A DNA stretch of 64,000 nt, from positions 186,001 to 250,000 of the forward strand of contig NZ_JARXVG010000009.1 of NCBI RefSeq assembly GCF_029892485.1. Reading direction: 5' to 3'. The notes below the pieces were generated by a model. The model worked only from the letters and a program-made list of their open reading frames with translations. It was not told the DNA's origin and searched no databases. A program made the position numbers and the translations under genes. The stretch is from Variovorax boronicumulans. Its GTDB lineage: Bacteria; Pseudomonadota; Gammaproteobacteria; Burkholderiales; Burkholderiaceae_C. Below, in pieces: positions 8,614 through 17,432 of the stretch; position 1 is the first letter of the stretch, and each line of letters opens with the position of its first letter.

Positions 8614-9828
8614 ATGCGTTCTTCCCCCTTCTTCAAGATGGCCCTCTTGCTGGGCCTGCTCTCGGCCATCGGGCCCTTCGCCATCGACATGTACCTGCCC
8701 GCGCTGCCCGCCATCGGGCAGAGCTTGCGCGCCGACATCGGCGCGGTGCAGATGAGCCTCACGGCGTTCTTTCTTTCGCTCGGCGCGGGCCAGCTGCTCT
8801 ACGGGCCGATCTCCGACATGGTCGGGCGCAAGCCGCCGCTGTATGCCGGGCTGGTGCTCTTCGCATTGGCCAGCGTGGGCTGCGCACTGGCCACCGACAT
8901 CCAGACGCTGATCGCGCTGCGCTTCATCCAGGGCCTGGGCGCCGCGGCCGGCATGGCGATTCCGCGCGCCATCGTGCGCGACCTGCACACCGGCACCGAT
9001 GCGGCGCGGCTGATGTCGCTGCTGATGCTGGTGTTCAGCGTGTCGCCGATCCTTGCGCCGCTCGCGGGCAGCGCGGTGATCGCGGTGGCGGGCTGGCGCG
9101 GCGTGTTCTGGGCAGTGACCATCGCCGCGGTGGCGGGCCTCGCGATGATGGTCAAGCTGCTCGACGAAACCCGGCCCGCCTCCGAGCGCGTCGAAAGCAG
9201 CCTGGGCAGCGCGCTTTCGGCCTATTGGCTGCTGCTGCGCGACTGGCATTACCTCGGGCTGGTGTTCATCGGCAGCTTCGCGATGGCGGGCTTCTTCACC
9301 TACCTGGCCAATTCGTCGTTCGTGATGATCGACCACTACGGTCTCTCGCCCGCGCTGTACAGCGTGGCTTTCGGTGTGAACGCAGCGGCCTTCATCGGCG
9401 CCTCGCAGTTCACCGGCTCGCTCGGCGAGCGATACGGGCTGGTCAATCTCGTGAAGTTCGGCGTGGCGTGCTGCGGCGTTGCCATGGTCGGGATGTTCGT
9501 CTACTTTGCGATGGGCGGCGACAGCATCTGGGTGCTCATCGTTCTGTACTTCATCGCCTCGGGCTTCATGGGCCTCGTGATCCCGACGACCGGCGTGCTG
9601 GCGCTCGAAATGCACGGCGCCATCGCAGGCACCGCCTCGGCGCTGCTGGGCACGCTGCAGATGCTGACGGGCGCACTGGCGATGGCGGTGGTGGGCTTCT
9701 TCACCGATGGCCGGCCGCTGCCGATGGTGGCCGGCATGGCCTGCGGTGCGCTGATTGCGGGCGTGCTGACCTGGCTCACGCTGGGCCGCGTGCGTTCCGA
9801 ACCCACACGAAGGACGCAGGAAGCGTGA
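8614..9828 (+). CDS. Bcr/CflA family multidrug efflux MFS transporter
   Basis: A 404-residue permease with 12 membrane helices. The N-terminus (IGPFAIDMYLPALPAIGQSL) and the loop after helix 2 (GPISDMVGRKPPL) are diagnostic of the Bcr/CflA drug:proton antiporter subfamily. The ATG at 8614 is taken as the start; an in-frame TTG at 8587 would add nine unconserved residues. Its stop overlaps the GTG of the next MFS gene (GTGA), so the two pumps are translationally coupled although they belong to different MFS subfamilies. Confidence 0.88.
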   Translation: MRSSPFFKMALLLGLLSAIGPFAIDMYLPALPAIGQSLRADIGAVQMSLTAFFLSLGAGQLLYGPISDMVGRKPPLYAGLVLFALASVGCALATDIQTLIALRFIQGLGAAAGMAIPRAIVRDLHTGTDAARLMSLLMLVFSVSPILAPLAGSAVIAVAGWRGVFWAVTIAAVAGLAMMVKLLDETRPASERVESSLGSALSAYWLLLRDWHYLGLVFIGSFAMAGFFTYLANSSFVMIDHYGLSPALYSVAFGVNAAAFIGASQFTGSLGERYGLVNLVKFGVACCGVAMVGMFVYFAMGGDSIWVLIVLYFIASGFMGLVIPTTGVLALEMHGAIAGTASALLGTLQMLTGALAMAVVGFFTDGRPLPMVAGMACGALIAGVLTWLTLGRVRSEPTRRTQEA

Positions 9829-11276
9829 GTTCGATACACCCGGGCGCCGCACTGGCGAGCGCCGAAGACAACACCCTCAAGCCCATCGACGGCCTGGCCT
9901 CGCCCGCACGCGGCTGGGCCATGCTGGTCATCATCCTCGGGCTGATCGTGGCGGTGCTGGACGGCACCATCGTCAACCTCGCACTGCCGGGCATCGCGCG
10001 CGAACTGCAGGCCAGCCCCTCGCAGGCGATCTGGGTGGTCAACGCCTACCAGATCGCCACGCTGGTGATGCTGCTGCCGCTGGCTTCGCTGGGCGACCTC
10101 GTGGGCTACCGGCGCGTGTACCTGGTGGGCATGGCGGTGTTCGCGCTGTCGTCGCTGGCGGCCACTTTCGCCAATTCGCTCGGCACGCTGATTGCGGCGC
10201 GCGCCTTCCAGGGACTGGGCGCGGCGGGGATCATGAGCGTCAACGCGGCGCTGGTGCGGCTGGTGTATCCCTCGTCGCAACTGGGCAAGGGGATGGCGAT
10301 CAACTCGCTGGTGGTCGCCACGTCTTCAGTGGCCGGGCCTTCGGTGGCGGCGGCGATTCTCTCGGTGGCCTCGTGGCCCTGGCTCTTCGCGATCAACGTG
10401 CCGCTGGGCATCGTCACCTTCGCGCTCGGCATGAAGGCGTTGCCGTTCAACCGCGTGGCACCGGCGGCCGGGCTCCGGTTCTCGCCCGTCGACGTGACGC
10501 TCAACGTGCTGATGTTCTCGCTGGTGTTCCTGGGCGTCGACAGGCTGGGCGTGCGTGAAGGCGGCGTGGACGGCGGCGGCGGTCACTGGTCCGCCTGGGC
10601 CATCCTGCTGGCCGGGCTGGCGGTGGGCTTCGTCTACCTCCGGCGCCAGCGCACGCAGGCAGTGCCGCTTTTCCCCATCGACCTGCTGCGCATTCCCGTG
10701 TTCGCGCTGTCCATGGGCACCTCGGTGGCCGCGTTCTGCGCGCAGATGCTGGCCTACATCGCGCTGCCGTTCCTGCTGCTCGATGTGTACGGCCGCAGCC
10801 ACATCGAGGCGGGCCTGCTCATCACGGCGTGGCCGCTGGCCATCGTGGTGATGGCGCCCATCGCGGGGAAGCTGATCGGCAAGTATCCGGACGGGTTGCT
10901 CGGCGGCATTGGCCTCGGCCTGTTGGCCACCGGCCTCGCGCTGCTGGCCGCGCTGCCGGCGCACCCGGGCAATGCCGACATCGCCTGGCGCATGGCGCTG
11001 TGCGGCCTGGGCTTCGGGCTCTTCCAGTCGCCCAACAACCACACCATCGTCAGCTCCCCGCCCGCGCACCGAAGCGGTGCGGCCAGCGGCATGCTGGGCA
11101 CGGCGCGGCTCACGGGCCAGACCTTGGGCGCGGTCGTTCTGGCAGGGGTGTTCGGCGTCTGGAGCCCGCACGGCGGACACGGCCCGGTGGTGGCGCTGGT
11201 GCTGGCTGCCTGTTGCGCGGCAGTGGCGGCAGTCTTCAGCAGTCTGCGGCTGAAGACGACAAATCCGCACCACTGA
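9825..11276 (+). CDS. DHA2-type MFS drug efflux transporter
   Basis: A 483-residue protein of the EmrB/QacA (DHA2, 14-helix) type: VLDGTIVNLALPGIA at the end of the first helix, WVVNAYQIATLVMLLPL next, then GDLVGYRRVYL. It starts with GTG at 9825, overlapping the stop of the Bcr/CflA gene by four bases. A 30-residue hydrophilic leader precedes helix 1. The protein likely exports toxic amphiphiles by proton antiport in the inner membrane. No membrane-fusion partner is encoded nearby. Confidence 0.85.
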   Translation: MSSIHPGAALASAEDNTLKPIDGLASPARGWAMLVIILGLIVAVLDGTIVNLALPGIARELQASPSQAIWVVNAYQIATLVMLLPLASLGDLVGYRRVYLVGMAVFALSSLAATFANSLGTLIAARAFQGLGAAGIMSVNAALVRLVYPSSQLGKGMAINSLVVATSSVAGPSVAAAILSVASWPWLFAINVPLGIVTFALGMKALPFNRVAPAAGLRFSPVDVTLNVLMFSLVFLGVDRLGVREGGVDGGGGHWSAWAILLAGLAVGFVYLRRQRTQAVPLFPIDLLRIPVFALSMGTSVAAFCAQMLAYIALPFLLLDVYGRSHIEAGLLITAWPLAIVVMAPIAGKLIGKYPDGLLGGIGLGLLATGLALLAALPAHPGNADIAWRMALCGLGFGLFQSPNNHTIVSSPPAHRSGAASGMLGTARLTGQTLGAVVLAGVFGVWSPHGGHGPVVALVLAACCAAVAAVFSSLRLKTTNPHH

Positions 11277-11296
11277 ATAGGGTAGGGTACGGCCCC

Positions 11297-11932
11297 ATGA
11301 AGGAAGTACCTGACACCGTGGTCTGCCCGGGTTGCGACGCGGTCTACGCCCGCACACCCCTGCAGCCGCGCGACGTGGCCCGCTGCCCGCGCTGCGGCAC
11401 CGAGCTGGACAGGCACACCGGCTCGCAGCAGCAGCGCATCCTGCCGCTGACGGTGACGAGCCTGATCATGTTCGCCATCGCCAACCTGTTTCCCATCGTC
11501 GAGATCGAGCTTCGCGGCCTGACCAGCCAGACCACGCTGGCCGGCGCGGTGGTGGTGCTGGGGGCGGAGGGCATGTCGTTGGTGGCGCTGCTGGTGCTGG
11601 CCACGACCATTCTTTTTCCGCTGCTGCAGCTGTGCATCCTGGCCTACCTGCTGATTCCGCTGCGCCGCGAGCACCGGCCGCTGGGCTTCGCGATCCTGGT
11701 GCGCATGATGCAGTCGCTGCGCCCGTGGGGAATGATCGAGGTGTTCCTGCTCGGCGTGCTGGTGGCCATCGTCAAGCTTTCCAGCATGGCGACCGTCGTG
11801 CCGGGGCCCGCGCTCTGGGCCTTCATGGCGCTCACGGTCACGCTGACGGCGGTGCTGTCGTTCAACCCGGGCGCGTTCTGGGAAATGACTTTCCGCGCCG
11901 CGGGCGACGAAGAGAAGGAGGCTTCCGCATGA
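11297..11932 (+). CDS. pqiA: Paraquat-inducible protein A, first half (PqiA-like)
   Basis: A 211-residue membrane protein: an N-terminal zinc-ribbon-like CPGC ... CPRCG (residues about 10-36), then four membrane helices including NLFPIVEIELRG, a hallmark of PqiA. Enterobacterial PqiA is about twice as long and contains this unit twice; here each unit is its own gene and this is the first. PqiA and related LetA energise or gate lipid flow through MCE tunnels between inner and outer membrane. It overlaps the following gene by four bases (ATGA) and heads the pqi operon. Confidence 0.85.
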   Translation: MKEVPDTVVCPGCDAVYARTPLQPRDVARCPRCGTELDRHTGSQQQRILPLTVTSLIMFAIANLFPIVEIELRGLTSQTTLAGAVVVLGAEGMSLVALLVLATTILFPLLQLCILAYLLIPLRREHRPLGFAILVRMMQSLRPWGMIEVFLLGVLVAIVKLSSMATVVPGPALWAFMALTVTLTAVLSFNPGAFWEMTFRAAGDEEKEASA

Positions 11933-12669
11933 AGCTCTTTCCTCGTTCCTTTCCCTTTCGCAGGCCGCGCGAAGCGCAGCCGCCCGCCGAAGAGGCTGCG
12001 CACGACCCCGACGCACCCGTCGCCACCGCCGCGTCGCTCGGCCTCCTGGCCTGCCCGCACTGCGCAGCCGTCTGGCAGGGCGCCGAGGAGGGCGACGCCT
12101 GCGGCCGCTGCGGCACCCACCTGCATACACGCAAGCCGCAGAGCCTCACGCGCACCTGGGCCTTCCTGATCGCGGCCTGCATCATGTACATCCCGGCCAA
12201 CATGCTGCCGGTGATGATCACCCGCACGCTGTTCGGCGCGCAGTACGACACCATCCTGAGCGGGGTGATCTATTTCTGGGTGTCGGGTGCGTACGGGCTG
12301 GCCGCCATCGTCTTCATCGCGAGCTTCCTGGTGCCCCTCTTCAAGCTGGCGGTACTTTTCGTGCTTGTGGTGATGGCCCAGCGCGCCAGCACCTGGCGGC
12401 AGCACGAGCGGGCGAAGCTCTATCACATCATCGAGATCATCGGCCGCTGGTCGATGCTCGATGTGTTCGTGGTGTCGCTGCTGACCGGGCTGGTGCAGAT
12501 CCAGGGCTTCGCGGTCATCACTGCGGGCGTGGGCATCGCGGCCTTCGGTTCGGTGGTGGTGCTGACCATGCTGGCCTCGCTGAGCTTCGATCCGAAGCTC
12601 ACCTGGGACAGCAAGGAAGCGCAGGCGGTGCAAGAGAGTTTCGAGAACAGGGAAGAACAAGCAGCATGA
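11929..12669 (+). CDS. pqiA: Paraquat-inducible protein A, second half (PqiA-like)
   Basis: A 246-residue paralogue of the preceding protein: a basic and acidic leader, a CPHC ... CGRCG zinc-ribbon-like pair (about residues 42-62), then four membrane helices with the PqiA signature YIPANMLPVM. Start ATG overlaps the previous stop and follows GAAGGAG. Together the two products correspond to one full-length PqiA. It overlaps the MCE gene by four bases, so a fixed stoichiometry of the inner-membrane complex is likely. Confidence 0.85.
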   Translation: MKLFPRSFPFRRPREAQPPAEEAAHDPDAPVATAASLGLLACPHCAAVWQGAEEGDACGRCGTHLHTRKPQSLTRTWAFLIAACIMYIPANMLPVMITRTLFGAQYDTILSGVIYFWVSGAYGLAAIVFIASFLVPLFKLAVLFVLVVMAQRASTWRQHERAKLYHIIEIIGRWSMLDVFVVSLLTGLVQIQGFAVITAGVGIAAFGSVVVLTMLASLSFDPKLTWDSKEAQAVQESFENREEQAA

Positions 12670-14321
12670 GTGAAGAAGATCCGCAACCGCAAGACAAACC
12701 GGCGCCGTCCGCGCCACCATTGCCCAAACCCCAGGTCAAGCGCCGCCGCGAGTGGCTGCCCTCGCTGATCTGGCTGATTCCCATCGTGGCAGCGCTGGTC
12801 GGCGTGACGCTGGTGGCGCGCATCCTGCTGGAGCGCGGCCCCGAGATCGTGCTCACCTTCAAGACCGCCGAAGGCCTGGAGGCCGGCAAGACCGCCGTGA
12901 AATACAAGGACGTGCAGATCGGCCTCGTGCAGAGCCTGCGCCTGGCGCGCGACCGCTCGCATGTGCGCGTGCTGGTGCAGCTCAACAAGGACGCCGAGAG
13001 CTTCACCTCCGACGATTCGCGCTTCTGGGTGGTGCGGCCGCGCCTCGATACGTCCGGCATCTCGGGCCTGGGCACCTTGCTCTCGGGCGCCTACATCGGC
13101 GCCGACGCCGGTGTGTCGAAGGAAACCGCCGGCGAATTCAAGGGCCTGGAGGCGCCGCCCATCGTCACGCGCGACGACTCGGGGCAGCAGTTCTTGCTGC
13201 GCGCCACCGACATCGGTTCGCTCGACGTGGGCTCGCCGGTGTACTTCCGCCGCATCAAGGTCGGCCAGCTCGCCGCCTACGAACTCGACGGCGACGGCCG
13301 CGGCGTCACACTGCGCGTGTTCGTCAACGCGCCCTACGACAAGTTCGTGGGCGTCAACACGCGCTTCTGGCAAGCCAGCGGCATCGATGCGCAACTGAGC
13401 GCCAGCGGCTTCACGCTGCGCACGCAGTCGCTCGCGACCATCCTCCTGGGCGGCATCGCCTTCCAGGCACCCGACGACGCCATGGGCCCGCTGGCCAAGG
13501 AGAACACCGCCTTCCTGCTCGCACAGGACGAAGCCACGGCCATGAAGGAGCCCGACGGCCCCTCGCAGACGCTGCTGATGTACTTCAACCAGTCGCTGCG
13601 CGGCTTGGTGCCCGGCGCGGCGGTCGATTTCCGCGGCGTGGTGATCGGCGAGGTCAAGTCGATCGGCGTGGAGTTCGACCGCGCCGAGCGCGAGTTCCGC
13701 ATGCCGGTGCTGGTGCAGATCTACCCCGACCGCCTGCGCCGCCGCGAGACCGGGCAGCCGCAGGGCACCGAGTCGCGCGCCACGCAGCAGGAGCGCCTGC
13801 GCTTCCTGGCCGAGAAGGGGCTGCGCGCCCAGTTGCGCAACGGCAACCTGCTGACCGGCTCGGTCTACGTCGCGCTCGATTTCTTCCCGAAGGCGCCGCC
13901 CGCGAAGATCGACCTCACGAAGAGCCCGATCGAGCTGCCCACCATGGCCAACAGCCTGGACGAGATCCAGTCGCAGGTGCAGGAAATCGCGAGCAAGCTC
14001 AACAAGGTGCCCTACGAGCAGATCGCGGCCGACCTGCGCACCACGCTCGCCACGCTCAACAAGACGCTCACCAGCGCCGAGCAGACTGTCACGCGCATCA
14101 ACAACGACGTGACGCCCGAGCTGGCCGCGGCCATGAAGGACGTGCGCAAGACCGTGAACACGGCCGAGCGCACGCTGGCCGACGATTCGCCGCTGCAACA
14201 GGACATGCGCCAGACGCTGCGGGAGCTGACCCGCGCCGCGGGCTCGGTGCGCGTGCTGACCGACTACCTGGAACGCCATCCCGAGTCGCTGCTGCGCGGC
14301 AAACCGGACGACAAGAAATGA
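12666..14321 (+). CDS. pqiB: MlaD/PqiB family MCE-domain protein
   Basis: A 551-residue protein with one N-terminal membrane anchor (residues about 35-58) and three successive MCE domains, recognisable by repeated KTAVKYKDVQIG, SPVYFRRIKVGQL and AAVDFRGVVIGEV units. The last 130 residues form an amphipathic helix (SQVQEIASKLNKV onward). PqiB of E. coli has the same design and builds a stacked hexameric syringe across the periplasm for lipid transport. It lies between pqiA and the lipoprotein gene with four-base overlaps on both sides. Confidence 0.9.
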   Translation: MSEEDPQPQDKPAPSAPPLPKPQVKRRREWLPSLIWLIPIVAALVGVTLVARILLERGPEIVLTFKTAEGLEAGKTAVKYKDVQIGLVQSLRLARDRSHVRVLVQLNKDAESFTSDDSRFWVVRPRLDTSGISGLGTLLSGAYIGADAGVSKETAGEFKGLEAPPIVTRDDSGQQFLLRATDIGSLDVGSPVYFRRIKVGQLAAYELDGDGRGVTLRVFVNAPYDKFVGVNTRFWQASGIDAQLSASGFTLRTQSLATILLGGIAFQAPDDAMGPLAKENTAFLLAQDEATAMKEPDGPSQTLLMYFNQSLRGLVPGAAVDFRGVVIGEVKSIGVEFDRAEREFRMPVLVQIYPDRLRRRETGQPQGTESRATQQERLRFLAEKGLRAQLRNGNLLTGSVYVALDFFPKAPPAKIDLTKSPIELPTMANSLDEIQSQVQEIASKLNKVPYEQIAADLRTTLATLNKTLTSAEQTVTRINNDVTPELAAAMKDVRKTVNTAERTLADDSPLQQDMRQTLRELTRAAGSVRVLTDYLERHPESLLRGKPDDKK

Positions 14322-14956
14322 TGAAGAAACCTGCATTCGGAAAACCCGCGCTGATCGTCGGCGCTGCCTTGATGGCGCTGGCCGGTTGCGCGAGCAAGCC
14401 CGACAGCTACTACACACTCGCCAGCCCGGTCGCGGCCGCCGATGCGGCGCCGTCGACATTGGGCAGCCCTGCGCCGCTCTACATCGAACTCGCACCGGTG
14501 GCGGTGCCCGAGCGCTTCGCGCGGCCCCAGATGGTGGTGCGGCAGCCCGGCGGCAGCGTGCAGGTCGAGGTGCTGGAGCAGCACCGCTGGGCCTCGTCGT
14601 TCGAGAACGAGCTGCGCGATGCGCTGTCCAGCAACATCTCGAGCCGGCTCGGCGCGCTGGACGTGACCAAGGGCGGACGGCAGAGCTCGCAGCCGGTCTG
14701 GCGCGTCGCCGTGCAGCTGCGGCAGTTCGATGCGGTCGATGGCGGCCGGGTCGACGCAAGCTTCAGCTGGACGCTGCGCCGCTCCGACGAGGCGCGCACG
14801 GTGGTGTGCCAGCTCGACGTCGGCGAAGCGGTCGGCGGCGGCATGGACGCGGTGGCGCAGGGCGCGCAGCGGGTGACGGCGGCGGCGGCCGCGGCCATTG
14901 CGCGCAGTCTGGGCGCGGCGCGGGCGAACCCGGCTTCCACGGCATGTGCGCTCTGA
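14318..14956 (+). CDS. pqiC: PqiC/YmbA family outer-membrane lipoprotein
   Basis: A 212-residue protein with a lipoprotein signal peptide; the lipobox is LAGC with the modified Cys at about residue 24. After it come DSYYTLASP and the ABC-transport-auxiliary fold (DUF330) seen in PqiC. In the Pqi system it docks the MCE tunnel at the outer membrane. The start uses ATG ATG at 14318, overlapping the pqiB stop. It is the last gene of the operon and is followed by the GC-rich inverted repeat. Confidence 0.85.
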   Translation: MMKKPAFGKPALIVGAALMALAGCASKPDSYYTLASPVAAADAAPSTLGSPAPLYIELAPVAVPERFARPQMVVRQPGGSVQVEVLEQHRWASSFENELRDALSSNISSRLGALDVTKGGRQSSQPVWRVAVQLRQFDAVDGGRVDASFSWTLRRSDEARTVVCQLDVGEAVGGGMDAVAQGAQRVTAAAAAAIARSLGAARANPASTACAL

Positions 14957-14962
14957 TTCTTT

Positions 14963-15087
14963 GTCTTTCTCCCTCCCCTCCCGGGGGAGGGCGGGGGTGG
15001 GGGCGCGCGGCCCTTGATCAGACGCTGCGAATCTGCAAGTGCCGCTTGCCCCCATCCCAACCTTCCCCCGGGAGGGGAAGGAGCAAG
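14963..15087. repeat. Pair of inverted GC-rich repeats (REP/BIME-like)
   Basis: A left arm at about 14963-15004 (core CCTCCCCTCCCGGGGGAGGG) and a right arm at about 15046-15087 (core CTTCCCCCGGGAGGGGAAGG) are near reverse complements over some 40 bases, separated by about 41 bases. Each arm also contains its own CCCGGG-centred palindrome. This is how repetitive extragenic palindromes look in GC-rich betaproteobacteria. It lies between pqiC and an MFS gene, both on the plus strand, and could act as a transcript end or mRNA stabiliser. Confidence 0.6.
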
Positions 15088-15114
15088 ACCGAAACCCGAT
15101 AGATCGGAGACCCC

Positions 15115-16704
15115 ATGGCACAGATCGGCAAGGCGCCCTGCGACGACACGCTGATCCTGCATGGCGCCCGGGCCGGGGAGAGTGCCTGCCCCGAGGCCTC
15201 GAAGCCCTGGGTGCTGGCCGCGGCCATCGTGGGCTCGAGCATGGCCTTCATCGACGGCACGGTGGTCAACGTCGCGCTGCCGGCGATCCAGGCCGACCTG
15301 CACGCCACGGCTTTCCAGGCGCAATGGGTAGTCGAGTCCTATGCCTTGCTGCTGGCGGCGCTGCTGCTGGTGGGCGGCGCGCTCGGCGACCACTTCGGCC
15401 GGCGCCGCATCTTCGCCATTGGCGTCGCCATCTTCGCGGTCTCTTCGGTGGCCTGCGGGCTGGCCGCCAATGTGCAGCAACTCATCGCCGCACGCGCGGT
15501 GCAGGGCATCGGCGGGGCCTTGCTGGTGCCCGGCAGCCTGGCGCTGATCAGCGCGGCGTTTCCCGAGAAGGAGCGCGGCAAGGCCATCGGCACCTGGTCG
15601 GGCTTCAGCGGCATCACGGCGGCCGTGGGGCCGGTGCTCGGCGGCTTCCTGGTCGATCACTTCTCGTGGACCTGGGCCTTTCTCATCAACGTGCCGATGG
15701 CGCTGCTGGTGCTGTGGATCACGTGGCGGCACGTGCCCGAAAGCCGCGGTGCTTCGGCCGGCGGCGGGCTGGACTTCTGGGGCGCGTTGCTCGCCACGGC
15801 CGGGCTCGGCGGCGTGGTCTACGCCTTCATCGAGGCGCCCACGCAAGGATGGAATTCGCCCGCCGTGCTGGCGGCCCTGGCCATCGGCATCGTGGGGAGC
15901 GCGGGTTTCATCGCGGCGGAGCGCAAGGCGCGCACGCCGATGCTGCCCCTGGGCCTGCTGCGCATCGGCAATTTCAGCGGCGCGAACCTGCTGACCCTGC
16001 TGCTCTACGCGGCGCTGGGCGGCGGGCTGTATTTCTTTCCGCTCAACCTGATCCAGGTGCAGGGCTACTCGGCCACGGTGGCGGGCGCGGCGCTGCTGCC
16101 GTTCATCTTCATCATGTTCGCGCTCTCGGGCTGGGCCGGGCAACTGGTCGATCGCTTCGGCCCGCGCCTGCCGCTGGTCATCGGGCCGGCCATCGCGGCG
16201 GTGGGGTTCGCGCTGCTCGCGGTGCCGGGCGCAGGCGCGAGCTACTGGACCGGCTTCCTGCCCGCGGTCGTGGTGCTGGGCTTCGGCATGACGGTGACGG
16301 TGGCGCCGCTCACCACCACCGTCATGAACGCGGTCGGGCCGGACCTCGCGGGGGTCGCGTCGGGCGTCAACAACGCGGTGTCGCGTGCGGCCGCGGTGCT
16401 GGCAATCGCGGTGTTCGGCGCGGTCATGGCCTGGGCCTTCGATGCCGCGCTGGCCGATGGTCTGCGCAGCATGGGCGCATCGGCGGAGGTGTCGGCGTTT
16501 CTCGAGGGCGAGCGCAGCAAGCTCGCTGGCGCGGCGATGCCGCCGGGCGTCGATGCGGCCACGGCCGCTTCCGTCAAGCGCGTGGTGGCCGAATCGTTCG
16601 TGGCGGGCTTCCGCTGGGTGATGCTGCTGAGTGCAGGGCTGGCCGCGCTGAGTGCGTTGAGCGCCTGGCTGATGATCTCGTCGGATCGGGCACCGCGAGC
16701 ATGA
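15115..16704 (+). CDS. DHA2-type MFS efflux transporter (14 helices)
   Basis: A 529-residue permease of the EmrB/QacA family: FIDGTVVNVALPAIQADL at the end of helix 1, QWVVESYALLLAALLLVGGALGD next, then FGRRRIF. Length and the large loop before the last helix suit the 14-helix DHA2 group. A 35-residue hydrophilic leader precedes helix 1. It stands alone after the inverted repeat and runs toward the HD-hydrolase gene, ending 21 bases from it. The substrate is unknown. Confidence 0.87.
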   Translation: MAQIGKAPCDDTLILHGARAGESACPEASKPWVLAAAIVGSSMAFIDGTVVNVALPAIQADLHATAFQAQWVVESYALLLAALLLVGGALGDHFGRRRIFAIGVAIFAVSSVACGLAANVQQLIAARAVQGIGGALLVPGSLALISAAFPEKERGKAIGTWSGFSGITAAVGPVLGGFLVDHFSWTWAFLINVPMALLVLWITWRHVPESRGASAGGGLDFWGALLATAGLGGVVYAFIEAPTQGWNSPAVLAALAIGIVGSAGFIAAERKARTPMLPLGLLRIGNFSGANLLTLLLYAALGGGLYFFPLNLIQVQGYSATVAGAALLPFIFIMFALSGWAGQLVDRFGPRLPLVIGPAIAAVGFALLAVPGAGASYWTGFLPAVVVLGFGMTVTVAPLTTTVMNAVGPDLAGVASGVNNAVSRAAAVLAIAVFGAVMAWAFDAALADGLRSMGASAEVSAFLEGERSKLAGAAMPPGVDAATAASVKRVVAESFVAGFRWVMLLSAGLAALSALSAWLMISSDRAPRA

Positions 16705-16725
16705 GTCGATGACACGCGCCCCGAA

Positions 16726-17265
16726 TTACGGCGCCGGCCAGTCCGACAAAAGCAGATCGAGCTCCGCCCACAGCGGATCGCATTGCCCCGCCCGGAAGGC
16801 AGCCGCCCTGAAGGTCGGGTGCTCCCCGCGATAGGTGTCCCAAAGCTGCCGATGCCCATCGGCCACGCAGGCCCGCACATTGGCAAGCCGGTCCGCCGCC
16901 TTGACCACGAGCGCGAGTTCTTCATCGCCCGTCACCAGGGCCATCGCCGCATAGGTCCTGGCCTTGCGCTCCTTGCGGTTGGCGCCCGGCGCATCGGTCA
17001 ACAGCGACACGCAACGGGCCACGAGGTCGCCGAAGCGCGCCTGCACGTCCGGCACCGTGGCATCGGTGTCTTCCACCACGTCGTGCAGGTAGCCGACGAC
17101 CCGCGCCTTTTCTCCATAGGGCTGGAGCAGGGCGACCACCGCGTCCAGGTGATGCACGTAGGGATGCGGGCCGTACTTCTGGTCGCCGTGCATTGCGATG
17201 GCGTAGTTGCGTGCGGCTTCGGGTGTCGATAAGGTCATTGGGCATCCGTCCGTTGGGTTTTCCAT
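16726..17265 (-). CDS. HD-domain phosphohydrolase (RelA/SpoT hydrolase-like)
   Basis: A 179-residue soluble protein. YVHHLDAVV and, 20 residues later, YLHDVVEDTDA give the metal-binding H...HD and ED pattern of HD hydrolases; the later VKAADRLANVRA supplies the final Asp and matches the ppGpp-hydrolase group. It is about the size of small single-domain alarmone or guanosine-polyphosphate hydrolases, without a synthetase domain. The start at 17265 (MENPTDG) has an AGGCAG site; an internal ATG at 17238 lacks one. It is convergent with the MFS gene and divergent from the LacI-type regulator. Confidence 0.75.
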   Translation of the reverse strand: MENPTDGCPMTLSTPEAARNYAIAMHGDQKYGPHPYVHHLDAVVALLQPYGEKARVVGYLHDVVEDTDATVPDVQARFGDLVARCVSLLTDAPGANRKERKARTYAAMALVTGDEELALVVKAADRLANVRACVADGHRQLWDTYRGEHPTFRAAAFRAGQCDPLWAELDLLLSDWPAP

Positions 17266-17432
17266 TCTGCCTTTGCGGGCATCCTGCACCCGGGCGAAAG
17301 ACCGGGTCCGGCCGATGTCGAAGCGCCCGGCCATTTTGTTCGTTTACCCTCGCGGTCCCGGAGCTCGTGCCGGCGTTCCCCGCCCGGATGCCGATGCGCA
17401 GGGGTTGTGACGATGAAAACAGGAAGGATTCC

